Source: Chitinophaga silvatica (lineage in GTDB: Bacteria; Bacteroidota; Bacteroidia; Chitinophagales; Chitinophagaceae). Taken from it: a DNA stretch of 64,000 nt. Position 1 is the stretch's first letter; the number at the start of each line of letters is the position of its first letter. The stretch spans positions 496,001 through 560,000 of the forward strand of contig NZ_QPMM01000001.1 in the NCBI RefSeq assembly GCF_003419895.1. The letters run 5' to 3'. The position numbers and the translations under genes were made by a program. The notes beneath the pieces were generated by a model. The model saw nothing but the letters and a program-made list of their open reading frames with translations, was not told the origin of the DNA and did no database searches. Below, one piece after another: positions 54,934 through 62,023 of the stretch.

Positions 54934-55785
54934 TCAAACATTTTGGGTACGGAAAGAGGTCGGACTTTTACCTGTTATTTTTTTAAAATATGTATTGAAG
55001 TAAGTAGGTTAGTCAAATCCTAAACTATAGGCAATGTCGGCAATTGGCCTGTCGGTATGCCGGAGCAGGTCTTTAGCTTCAGCAACGATACGTTCGCTGA
55101 TATGGGAAGAGGTAGATTTGCCGGTTATTTCTTTGACAGCCCTGTTGAGATGGTTTACGTGGACGGAGAGATGTAAAGCAAAATCGTGGGGCGATTTTAT
55201 GGCAAGTTGATTTTCTTTTCCGACAACGGGGAATTGTCTTTCCAGTAGTTCGAGAAATAAGGAGGTAATGCGGGAAGAGGCATTTTTCTGGGTGTAGTAG
55301 CTGTCGCTGGGTTGAAGTTTCAGGGCTTCATGAATAATCAGATTGATACAATTGCGAAGCAGTTCATCTTTAAATGGGTAATCGCTGTTCTGTTCGGCAA
55401 TCATTTTCCTGAAAATACCAGCTATATATTCTCTTTGTTCGTCTTTCAGGAAAAAGATAGGGGTACCTCCGATTTTGAAGAAAGGCGATTGAAGAAGGCT
55501 TTCAGAATTATTGCCGGATTTAAGGAATTGTTCAGTAAAAAGTATAGTATAGCCGGTTTGCTCTTTAGTTACTATTTCCCAGGAATAGGGAATATGGGGA
55601 GTACCAAAAAAAAGGGTGGTGCCATATGTTTGTATGCCCCGATCAGCGTATTCTATAAGATTTTTGCCTGTTACGAGGCATATTTTGTAGAAGTCTTTCC
55701 TGCTGTATTCTTTTGTTTTGCCTGTTCCATCAATCTCATAAATGATATAGCCCTGGGAAGGAATGCTTTTGATATGCTGGCTCAT
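54934..55785 (-). pseudogene. AraC-family regulator interrupted by one in-frame stop
   Basis: Translation from 55785 gives 258 residues ending GFD at a TAA (55009-55011), cutting the second DNA-binding helix. Past that stop the same frame continues PTYFNTYFKKITGKSPTSF and ends at a TGA (54934-54936), completing the AraC signature with only the stop codon out of place. Family members usually have an aromatic or acidic residue there (for example GFDYPTYF), so a single base change from TAC or TAT would explain it. The N-terminal effector region and first helix-turn-helix (DFALHLSVHVNHLNRAVKEITGKS) are intact. It is next to the reductase operon it would be expected to control. Sequencing error is an alternative. 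Confidence 0.8.
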
Positions 55786-55789
55786 GGTG

Positions 55790-55797
55790 TAAAGGTA
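55790..55797 (-). promoter_or_regulatory. Candidate -7 box of the AraC gene, four bases before its ATG
   Basis: TACCTTTA on the minus strand, then CACC and the ATG at 55785, implying a leaderless or nearly leaderless transcript. TTG lies about 23 bases upstream. Confidence 0.35.
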
Positions 55798-55999
55798 GGG
55801 GAAACTTTCATTGTTTGATTCAATTTGTTGGAACTGATTTTTCGGGAAATTTATTTAAAAACTTGTGACCTGAGCACCATTTTTACTGTCTTATGTTAAA
55901 GAATTTTTAAAAAGAATCTGGATATAGATCCTGGGTGCCTAACTCCAGAAACACAACAGAATTGAATATTAGGTTTGTTAACAGAAAGAGGAACATTTT

Positions 56000-56425
56000 A
56001 TGAAAAAGTCTCTATTAGTTTTATCAACAGCTTTGCTATCAGTTACTATAGCATTTGCGCAGCAGAAGAACGCAGCTGTGCCTACAGTTGCCAGACAGGC
56101 ATTTGAAAAATCTTTCCCGGGAGCCACTAAAGTTAAATGGGAAAAAGAGAAGAGTGATTACGAGGTTAACTTTATGATGTCTGGCAAACAAATGTCTGTA
56201 CTATATGACAACGCCGGAACATTAAAGGAAACAGAGGAAAAGATTGCTATTTCTGAATTGCCTGCTTCTGCTGTTGCTTATGTTAAGCAGCACCATAAAA
56301 ATGCAGCTATAAAAGAAGCTGCAAAAATCAGTAAATCTGACGGTACCTTAAATTATGAGGCAGAAGTTAACAAAACGGATTTGATCTTTGATCAGGCGGG
56401 TAAATTCATCAGGCAAGAAAAGTAA
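56000..56425 (+). CDS. Secreted PepSY-like protein
   Basis: A 141-residue protein with signal peptide (MKKSLLVLSTALLSVTIAFAQ). The mature part has two repeats of the PepSY-like/DUF2874 pattern: ARQAFEKSFPGATKVKWEKEKSDYEVNF and SAVAYVKQHHKNAAIKEAAKI, each a helix followed by strands. Such proteins are abundant in the Bacteroidota periplasm, with unknown ligand. A TAGGTTTG box (55970-55977) lies 22 bases before the start. Confidence 0.85.
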   Translation: MKKSLLVLSTALLSVTIAFAQQKNAAVPTVARQAFEKSFPGATKVKWEKEKSDYEVNFMMSGKQMSVLYDNAGTLKETEEKIAISELPASAVAYVKQHHKNAAIKEAAKISKSDGTLNYEAEVNKTDLIFDQAGKFIRQEK

Positions 56426-56472
56426 CAGACTTTAACCTACAACTGTTTTATCGAACTGAAATCAGTGTGTTG

Positions 56473-56502
56473 TTGGGCAATGAAATAATTGCTTTACCTT
56501 TA
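56473..56502 (+). promoter_or_regulatory. Promoter of the YqgE gene, possibly leaderless
   Basis: TTG (56473-56475), 19 bases, TACCTTTA (56495-56502), then GAGT and the ATG at 56507. Transcription would start at or next to the start codon. Confidence 0.45.
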
Positions 56503-56506
56503 GAGT

Positions 56507-56947
56507 ATGATTGCAGGTAGTTTCATAGAAAGCTCTTCATTGCTCAACGACACTTATTTTGAAGATGCAAAACTTATCATTACGGAAAGTAATGATAAAG
56601 GAGCTATGGGATTTATAGTAAACCGACGTTTTCCCAGGGCGATTAATGAGTTAGTGGAATTCAGTTACTGTAAACCTTTTCCGATTTTTGAAGGTGGCCC
56701 GGTAGATCAGGAACACTTGTTCTTTATACATCAGCGCCCCGACTTAATAAAAGGTGGTGACTTAATAGAAGGGAATTTATATCTCGGGGGAGATTTTAAA
56801 ACTGCATTGCAATACATTAACGATAATAGTATAGGTGAAAACGATATAAAGATCTTTATAGGTTATTGCGGTTGGGATTATTCAGAACTTGAAGCGGAGA
56901 TTGAGGAAGGCTCCTGGATAGTTAGTGATAAGATCGAGTTATTTTAG
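56507..56947 (+). CDS. YqgE/AlgH family protein (UPF0301)
   Basis: A 146-residue protein with the family landmarks: LLNDTYFEDAKLIITESNDKGAMGFIVNR at the N-terminus, PIFEGGPVDQEHLFFIH in the middle and KIFIGYCGWDYSELEAEIEEGSWIV at the end. The biochemical function of this conserved family is not established; AlgH was first linked to alginate control in Pseudomonas. Its 3' end is part of a 19-base tandem duplication that includes the stop codon. Transcribed alone. Confidence 0.9.
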   Translation: MIAGSFIESSSLLNDTYFEDAKLIITESNDKGAMGFIVNRRFPRAINELVEFSYCKPFPIFEGGPVDQEHLFFIHQRPDLIKGGDLIEGNLYLGGDFKTALQYINDNSIGENDIKIFIGYCGWDYSELEAEIEEGSWIVSDKIELF

Positions 56948-56968
56948 TAAGACCGAGTTATTTTAGGA
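56931..56968 (+). repeat. Short tandem duplication at the yqgE 3' end
   Basis: Two 19-base units (56931-56949 and 56950-56968) built on GAYCGAGTTATTTTAG differ at two positions. The first unit contains the last codons and stop of YqgE. Probably a slippage product. Confidence 0.75.
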
Positions 56969-57162
56969 GATTGTTGCGATCGTAGTGTGTTTTGTTTTAT
57001 TGGTAGCAAGATGTTGTTTACGAAATTTTTGGGAATAGCATTGATGGAGCGATAGGTTCAGGTATTGAAATAACCCTTTGTCTTAATGTCAATGCAACAA
57101 TTTAAAGATATTAGTAGATTAATTAGCCCCCACAGTCCAATTCATACAATCATAAACCTTTA

Positions 57163-57534
57163 TTATAAGCTTTTATTTCCGATATAGGTATTTCGGTGCT
57201 CAATACCCCATTTAATCATTGCATCCAGAATAGGGCTGATGTTATTCCCTGAAGGGGTGAGATGATATTCGACCCCACTATTTTCCATACGAGAAATAAT
57301 TCCATTGATTTCAAGGTCTTTCAATTCTTTGGAAAGCATTCTTGGAGTAATACCTGGAATGGTTTTCTCAATTTCACTGAATCTCCTCTTACCGGATAAT
57401 AGCGCCCCAATTATATGAAGTTTCCATTTACCGGTAAATACATTCAATGCATCCGATATTGCCAGCATATATGTACGCGGACAGGTTTCAGGTGAAATCC
57501 GAAAATCGGTCCATTGCTCAAAAGGTACTTGCAT
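57163..57534 (-). CDS. HxlR-family transcriptional regulator
   Basis: A 123-residue winged-helix regulator: CPRTYMLAISDALNVFTGKWKLHIIGALLSGKRRFSEIEKTIPGITPRMLSKELKDLEINGIISR is the complete family signature, with Cys18 at the usual redox/aldehyde-sensing position. It is divergent from a DoxX-type gene across an operator palindrome, a standard arrangement for control of quinone or electrophile defence genes. The effector is not shown. Confidence 0.9.
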   Translation of the reverse strand: MQVPFEQWTDFRISPETCPRTYMLAISDALNVFTGKWKLHIIGALLSGKRRFSEIEKTIPGITPRMLSKELKDLEINGIISRMENSGVEYHLTPSGNNISPILDAMIKWGIEHRNTYIGNKSL

Positions 57535-57548
57535 AAAAAAAAATTATA

Positions 57549-57573
57549 CTATACTAAAGTATAGGACTATACT
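57549..57573. promoter_or_regulatory. HxlR-type operator
   Basis: Perfect palindrome CTATACT-AA-AGTATAG (57549-57564), then a further half site ACTATACT (57566-57573). It is 15 bases from the regulator start and about 48 from the DoxX start, fitting control of both genes. Confidence 0.6.
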
Positions 57574-57620
57574 AATTAAAACGAAAGTAATATAGTTTCG
57601 TGAAATTAAACGACCACTGC

Positions 57621-58019
57621 ATGCAAAGCATATCAAAACCCTTGAACATTGGCCTATGGACCCTGCAAGGGCTACTTTCAATATTATTCATCACAGGTGG
57701 AATAATGAAGTTATTTCAGTCAATTCCCCAACAGCAGGAAATGTATCCATGGACCGGCCAGGTGCCCGAACTCTTTGTCAGGTTACTGGGAGTGATAGAT
57801 CTATTGGGAGGAATTGGAATTATTATTCCCGCACTGCTTAAAATACGACCACAATTAACAGTTTTGGCTGCTATTGGCATCATTATGTTGATGATCGCTG
57901 CAACTGTTTTTCACATTAGCAGAGGCGAAGTTAATGTAGTAGGGTTTAATATCGTTGTAGCTATATTGGCTGCAGTAATAGTGTGGGGAAGGAGTAAGTA
58001 TAAACTGTATCAAAAGTAA
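57621..58019 (+). CDS. DoxX-family membrane protein
   Basis: The ATG at 57621 (MQSISKPLNIGLW) is preferred to the GTG at 57600. At 132 residues it has four hydrophobic spans with the DoxX pattern (ITGGIMKLFQ, LFVRLLGVIDLLGGIGIIIPALL, AAIGIIMLMIAATVFHISRGE). Members act in quinone or thiosulfate metabolism or as small redox-linked membrane proteins; here the HxlR pairing suggests electrophile response. Its last codons (LYQK and stop) are made by a copy of the repeat arm TGTATCAAAAGTAA. Confidence 0.85.
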   Translation: MQSISKPLNIGLWTLQGLLSILFITGGIMKLFQSIPQQQEMYPWTGQVPELFVRLLGVIDLLGGIGIIIPALLKIRPQLTVLAAIGIIMLMIAATVFHISRGEVNVVGFNIVVAILAAVIVWGRSKYKLYQK

Positions 58020-58164
58020 CTCAATCGTCTGCAAGAGAAATTTACTTTAAATATATTAACTGCACTATAAAATTCGTCTTGAAAAAACTTCTAAGTACAA
58101 TCCATAAAAACATTGCAGTTAATACAATTGACTGGTTACTACAAAACGGATGGTTAATCGTCTG
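58006..58164. repeat. Half copy of the palindromic repeat with nearby inverted and direct repeats
   Basis: TGTATCAAAAGTAA (58006-58019) equals 14 bases of the arm of repeats A and B. Further on, TATTAACTGCA (58054-58064) faces TGCAGTTAATA (58114-58124), and AATCGTCTG occurs directly repeated at 58023-58031 and 58156-58164. This is again a convergent gene junction. Confidence 0.45.
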
Positions 58165-58179
58165 AAGGTCAGAATAGAT

Positions 58180-59163
58180 TCAAGCTCCATAATCAACGGG
58201 GGCTTTGCCCGTCCACCGCTTGAAGGCCCTGCTGAATGCACTTAAATCATTATATCCCAACATCCAGGAAATATCTTTTAAGGCAAAGCTACCACTAGAT
58301 ACATAATGCTCAGCAAGAGAGCGTTTAGCCTCCTCTGCAATCAGCTGATAACTGGCTCCTTCTTCTTTAAGCTTCCTTTGTAAAGTACGTGGACTCATAT
58401 TGAAATTAGCAGCGATGTCATTTAAGGATGACAAGCCCAGATAGGAGTTAGCTATAAGGTGATTGAAAATCCTGGTTTGAAACGTTGATGAAGTACTTTT
58501 AGGACTGGGTAAACTGCTTATCTTCTTCAAAAGCAACTCCTGTAATTCATGATTAGCAGTAAGTATAGGTTCGTTCCAGTACTGTTGATGGAAAGTGATA
58601 CTAAATTCATCTACAGACTTACCTGGTTTACATCTGAAAACTCTTTCATATTCAGCTGGGTCTATAACCCGGTATGGCAGCAATACAGATTTTGGAACAA
58701 TTTTCTTTAGCATTAATCCATCTAACTCATGGATAACAATTACCATCAATAATTCGGTTAATTGATGATTACCAAATGCTGTATGATTTTCTGGATTAGC
58801 AGCGGGGAGCAGATGTACTTTAAATGTACCCTTACCCTGATCTATTTTCATGCTGCACTGATTAGTAATTAAATGAACTAAAGCAGCTGCATGGGTTAAG
58901 GCTTCTCCTACAGTGGCACTACTTTGAACAAGATTGCCAACTATTCCTAAAGCTGTAGCACGCAAGGATTCGCCCAGATGCAACCCAAACAAGGAGTCGT
59001 TTGTCAGATGCACTGCATTGGCCCATAGGTGTTGTAATTGAGTATGCGTAGGAGTTAGATTTTTCAAAGATCCGGGATTGATGCCGGATAATTTGCAAAG
59101 TTGAGAAACATCAACATCCCGCTGTGCTGCATATGCAATTATATTCAATACCAGATCTTTCAT
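58180..59163 (-). CDS. AraC-family regulator (OruR/ArgR-like, N-terminal sensing domain)
   Basis: A 327-residue regulator. The N-terminal about 200 residues match the arabinose-binding-type domain found in OruR-like AraC proteins (NLTPTHTQLQHLWANAVHLTNDSLFGLHLGESL). The C-terminal region has two helix-turn-helix units (SLNDIAANFNMSPRTLQRKLKEEGASY and FALKDISWMLGYNDLSAFSRAFKRWTGKAP). Divergent from a SnoaL-like gene, which is the most likely target. Effector unknown. Confidence 0.88.
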   Translation of the reverse strand: MKDLVLNIIAYAAQRDVDVSQLCKLSGINPGSLKNLTPTHTQLQHLWANAVHLTNDSLFGLHLGESLRATALGIVGNLVQSSATVGEALTHAAALVHLITNQCSMKIDQGKGTFKVHLLPAANPENHTAFGNHQLTELLMVIVIHELDGLMLKKIVPKSVLLPYRVIDPAEYERVFRCKPGKSVDEFSITFHQQYWNEPILTANHELQELLLKKISSLPSPKSTSSTFQTRIFNHLIANSYLGLSSLNDIAANFNMSPRTLQRKLKEEGASYQLIAEEAKRSLAEHYVSSGSFALKDISWMLGYNDLSAFSRAFKRWTGKAPVDYGA

Positions 59164-59262
59164 ATTGTAAATATAAATCCTCTTTCTTTTATAAAAATCT
59201 TATTGTCGTAATATGGTAAATGATTGTCGTGTAATGATAAGTATTTGGGTTGCTCCTTCAAC

Positions 59263-59270
59263 TAGTTTTG
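59263..59270 (+). promoter_or_regulatory. -7 box of the SnoaL-like gene
   Basis: TAGTTTTG (59263-59270), with TTTG at 59244-59247 (15-base spacer, slightly short). It lies 37 bases before the start at 59308. Confidence 0.4.
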
Positions 59271-59307
59271 TGTTATCAATTTTGAAAAACAATTAAACTA
59301 ATACATC

Positions 59308-59703
59308 ATGGAACAACAATCATTAAGTGTAGTAACTGAATTTATTGAAGCCGTTAAATCTTTAAACCTTGAAAAGGTTGGTAGCCTGTTACATCCTGAA
59401 GTAATATGGGAACAGCCGGGAACTAACCGTTTCTCAGGTTTAAAACAATCCAGCAATGAGGTATTTCAGATGGTGGGAGGTATGTTTGAAGTATCTCAAA
59501 ATACCATGACTCTGGCACAAGTAAAATCCTATGCTGTAAACAATAACCAGGTGGCTGTTTCAATGGTGTGGAAAGCTGAAAGACCTGGAGCTGCACTAAA
59601 TAGCGAAAATATAGATCTGTATACTGTTAAAAATGGTCAGATTGTTGCCGTTACAGTCTTTGCAACAGATATTCAGCAGGAAAACAATTTCTGGGGAAAT
59701 TAA
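59308..59703 (+). CDS. SnoaL/NTF2-like small protein
   Basis: A 131-residue alpha+beta cone-fold protein: VVTEFIEAVKSLNLEKVGSLLHPEVIWEQPGTNRFSGLKQ at the N-terminus, later QVAVSMVWKAERPGAALNSENIDLYTVKNGQIVAVTVFATD. Such proteins act as enzymes or ligand binders on small hydrophobic molecules; the role here is unknown. Likely controlled by the divergent AraC regulator. Confidence 0.85.
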   Translation: MEQQSLSVVTEFIEAVKSLNLEKVGSLLHPEVIWEQPGTNRFSGLKQSSNEVFQMVGGMFEVSQNTMTLAQVKSYAVNNNQVAVSMVWKAERPGAALNSENIDLYTVKNGQIVAVTVFATDIQQENNFWGN

Positions 59704-59758
59704 AATCCATCTAAAATATTTCAAATAATAATTGTCTAAATAACAATCTATTATTTCT

Positions 59759-59825
59759 ATATTGGTAATTGGATCTTTTTTCTGAATCTGGTTTTCAGGA
59801 TTAAAAAGTATTCGATTACCAATAT
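59759..59825 (+). promoter_or_regulatory. 5' leader hairpin next to the xylanase start codon
   Basis: ATATTGGTAAT (59759-59769) pairs perfectly with ATTACCAATAT (59815-59825), with CTTTTT/AAAAAG and CTGAA/TTCAG inner pairs. Its 3' arm ends three bases before the ATG at 59829, so it would hide the ribosome site. Confidence 0.5.
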
Positions 59826-59828
59826 ATT

Positions 59829-60908
59829 ATGATACGGGCAAGATTAATATATAGTGCTATTGCATTAGTAGCATGTTGTCAGATAGCCATTGCTCAGCCT
59901 AATCCCAAAGGGTTGAAAGACTATTACAATAATTATTTTCCAATAGGCGTAGCTGTTTCACCACAAGCATTGAAAAGTGATGAAGCTGCATTAATTACGC
60001 AGCAGTTTAATAGCATGACACCTGAAAATGCTATGAAAATGGGTGTAATACATCCCAAAGAGCATGAGTACAATTTTGAAGGAGCGGATGCGATAGCGGA
60101 TTTTGCAGGCAAAAACCATTTGAAATTACGTGGACATACCCTTTGCTGGCATAATCAGGCGCCGGCCTGGATTTTTAGAGATGAGAAAGGGGATACTGTT
60201 TCAAAGCAGGTATTAATGCAGCGCCTAAAAGAACATATTACTACTGTAGTAACCAGATACAAGGGCCGCATTTATGCCTGGGATGTAGTAAATGAAGTGA
60301 TCAGTGATAAGAAAGACGAATTTTATCGCAACTCTCCCTGGTTATCGATATGTGGACCAGAATATATTGAGATGGCCTTCCGCTGGGCGCATGAAGCCGA
60401 TCCCAAAGCCATTTTGTTTTACAACGATTATAATGAGATTGATGCGGTAAAACGTGGAAAGATAATAAAGATGGTGAAAGACCTCAGGGCTAAAGGAGTA
60501 CCGGTACAGGCAATTGGGTTACAGGCTCATTGGGCTATAAATCTGCCTTCTGCCAAACAGCTTGACCAAACTTTAAACGATTTTGCGGCATTGGGATTAC
60601 CAATTCAGATTACAGAACTGGATATTTCCGTTTATCCCAAAGAACATGAAGCCAGAGCAGGAAAAGCCAGCGATATCGACACTACTTTCTCTGCCGATAA
60701 GGAGACTCAACAAATTAACCAGTATTCAATGTGCTTTGAAAAATTCAGAGCATATAAACAGATAATTACCGGTGTAACCTTTTGGAATATTTCAGACAGA
60801 CATAGCTGGCTGGATAACTTCCCCGTACGTGGAAGAAAGGATTATCCCCTGCTTTTTGATAGCAAGCTGAATCCTAAGAGAGCATATGCACACGTAATAA
60901 GTTTTTGA
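59829..60908 (+). CDS. Secreted endo-1,4-beta-xylanase (GH10)
   Basis: A 359-residue protein with signal peptide (to AQP, about residue 23). The GH10 barrel is complete: FNSMTPENAMKMGVIHPKE, LRGHTLCWHNQAPAWIF, acid/base Glu156 in WDVVNEVISD and nucleophile Glu263 in QITELDISVYP, closing with GVTFWNISDRHSWLDNFP. It cuts xylan backbones outside the cytoplasm. The leader holds a hairpin touching the start region. It stands alone, without SusC/SusD or other xylan genes adjacent. Confidence 0.93.
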   Translation: MIRARLIYSAIALVACCQIAIAQPNPKGLKDYYNNYFPIGVAVSPQALKSDEAALITQQFNSMTPENAMKMGVIHPKEHEYNFEGADAIADFAGKNHLKLRGHTLCWHNQAPAWIFRDEKGDTVSKQVLMQRLKEHITTVVTRYKGRIYAWDVVNEVISDKKDEFYRNSPWLSICGPEYIEMAFRWAHEADPKAILFYNDYNEIDAVKRGKIIKMVKDLRAKGVPVQAIGLQAHWAINLPSAKQLDQTLNDFAALGLPIQITELDISVYPKEHEARAGKASDIDTTFSADKETQQINQYSMCFEKFRAYKQIITGVTFWNISDRHSWLDNFPVRGRKDYPLLFDSKLNPKRAYAHVISF

Positions 60909-60915
60909 TTATTTG

Positions 60916-61011
60916 GGTAGATGTATTTTCTCGCCACTAGCATACAATGTACCGGTAAGGCTGGCGGTATTTTTTGGCGTTTCCCCGACTTACTACATCG
61001 CAATCAAATAA
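60916..61011 (+). pseudogene. Relic of a HigA-like antitoxin (helix-turn-helix C-terminus)
   Basis: One frame reads GRCIFSPLA, four other residues, then RLAVFFGVSPTYYIAIK and a stop at 61009-61011. The second part resembles the end of HigA-family antitoxins (RLAKFFGTSPxFWLNLQ). No ATG and no upstream half exist, since the xylanase ends at 60908. A short relic of a toxin-antitoxin gene is the best reading; chance similarity is possible. Confidence 0.35.
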
Positions 61012-61180
61012 AGACATCAAACTATCAATTAATGTCACATTTCTGAAAATTTCGTTTAGGTATTGAAGATAGTTTAAAGAGACCCGATGATATATTATAA
61101 TATTTGAATTTATGTATTTGATAGTCCTATGCGCAAGTTGATAATATAATTCTTATTTTCGCAGAAGTACAAATCACCCC

Positions 61181-61837
61181 ATGGATCAAATTCAAGTAGG
61201 TAAATGTGTTTATATTCTTAGCACAGGCAAGAACCTGTATAAGATTGGTAAAACCCAGGATTTGCATAAGCGTCTGGCGGTTTATCATACTCATTTGCCT
61301 GTAATGTTCCGGGTAATCAGGCAATATGCAGCCCTCAATATGTCTGATCTTGAAGAAAGTCTGCACATCGTTTTTCAACATAAAAGAGTAAAAGGAGAGT
61401 GGTTCGAACTCAATAAGAGCGACCTGATTATTTGTGATAATATCGCTCGTAATTATGCCTTGCGATCACTCCAAAAGCAACATCGTAAGTATAAAGACAT
61501 TGTTTTTAGCAATAATCCCTTATTGCAGGTAATGGAAGCAAATGAGAAGTACCTGTTCGATTATTCCCGTATCGTAGATGATGTGCAATTGGGGCTAAAC
61601 AACGACGAGATCTTTGAATTGCACGAAGGTACTGTTAGCAAAGTGATTATTGAAACCGTCAGAAGGCTGTTGAAGTATCGGACCCCTAATTCAGAGTTCC
61701 TGGGCAAATGGCTCAATGTAGTGAACGAACTAAGCAGAGGTACCAGTGAGGTGGTGATTTTGCGCAAGTATAAAAACGAAATTAGTCGTAGTACCATACA
61801 AATGATAAAAAGGATATTACGTAATCAACTATACTAA
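61181..61837 (+). CDS. GIY-YIG (T5orf172-type) nuclease-like protein with unknown C-terminus
   Basis: A 218-residue protein. Residues about 5-85 match a GIY-YIG-type fold of the T5orf172/Mug113 group: CVYILSTGKNLYKIGKTQDLHKRLAVYHTHLP, LEESLHIVFQHKRVKGEWFELN, with the Glu of the active site. The last 110 residues (VDDVQLGLNNDEIFELHEGTVSKVIIETVRRLLKYRT, VVILRKYKNEISRSTIQMIKRILRNQ) are helix-rich and look like a DNA-binding module but I do not recognise a family. No restriction-modification genes are adjacent. Relics of an antitoxin and an SDR on either side suggest a decayed variable spot. Confidence 0.7.
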   Translation: MDQIQVGKCVYILSTGKNLYKIGKTQDLHKRLAVYHTHLPVMFRVIRQYAALNMSDLEESLHIVFQHKRVKGEWFELNKSDLIICDNIARNYALRSLQKQHRKYKDIVFSNNPLLQVMEANEKYLFDYSRIVDDVQLGLNNDEIFELHEGTVSKVIIETVRRLLKYRTPNSEFLGKWLNVVNELSRGTSEVVILRKYKNEISRSTIQMIKRILRNQLY

Positions 61838-61892
61838 CTTTTGTTTACTCTCCGTTTTAGAAGTTTCCTAAAATAAATAGAATTTCATTTCC

Positions 61893-62003
61893 GTGAATAA
61901 GAATCTATCCCTGATTACTGGTGCCAGTAGTGGTATTGGCTATGCTATAGCCAAATCATTGATGCAGGATCAAACGAAGCCTTGTCTGATATTTAAACAG
62001 TAA
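61893..62003 (+). pseudogene. Relic of a short-chain dehydrogenase (N-terminus only)
   Basis: From GTG at 61893 the frame reads NLSLITGASSGIGYAIAKSLM, the complete TGxxxGIG nucleotide-binding start of an SDR, then diverges and stops at 62001-62003 after 36 codons. The rest of the enzyme is missing. A hairpin overlaps the stop. Best read as a gene truncated by deletion. Confidence 0.65.
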
Positions 62004-62023
62004 GAGATTTATTCTCTTACTGT
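61997..62023 (-). terminator. Hairpin between the SDR relic and the ABC permease
   Basis: ACAGTAAGAG (61997-62006) pairs perfectly with CTCTTACTGT (62014-62023) around ATTTATT. On the minus strand it directly follows the permease stop and runs into TTTAAAT. Confidence 0.65.

Noticed and set aside
58023..58164. Nine-base direct repeats around an inverted repeat as a MITE with target duplication
   Set aside because: The inverted arms are 22 and 31 bases inside the direct repeats, so they are not terminal; kept only as part of the repeat note.
60921..61046. 41-residue ATG ORF after the xylanase
   Set aside because: Low-complexity random-looking product; a different frame of the same DNA shows the HigA-like relic.
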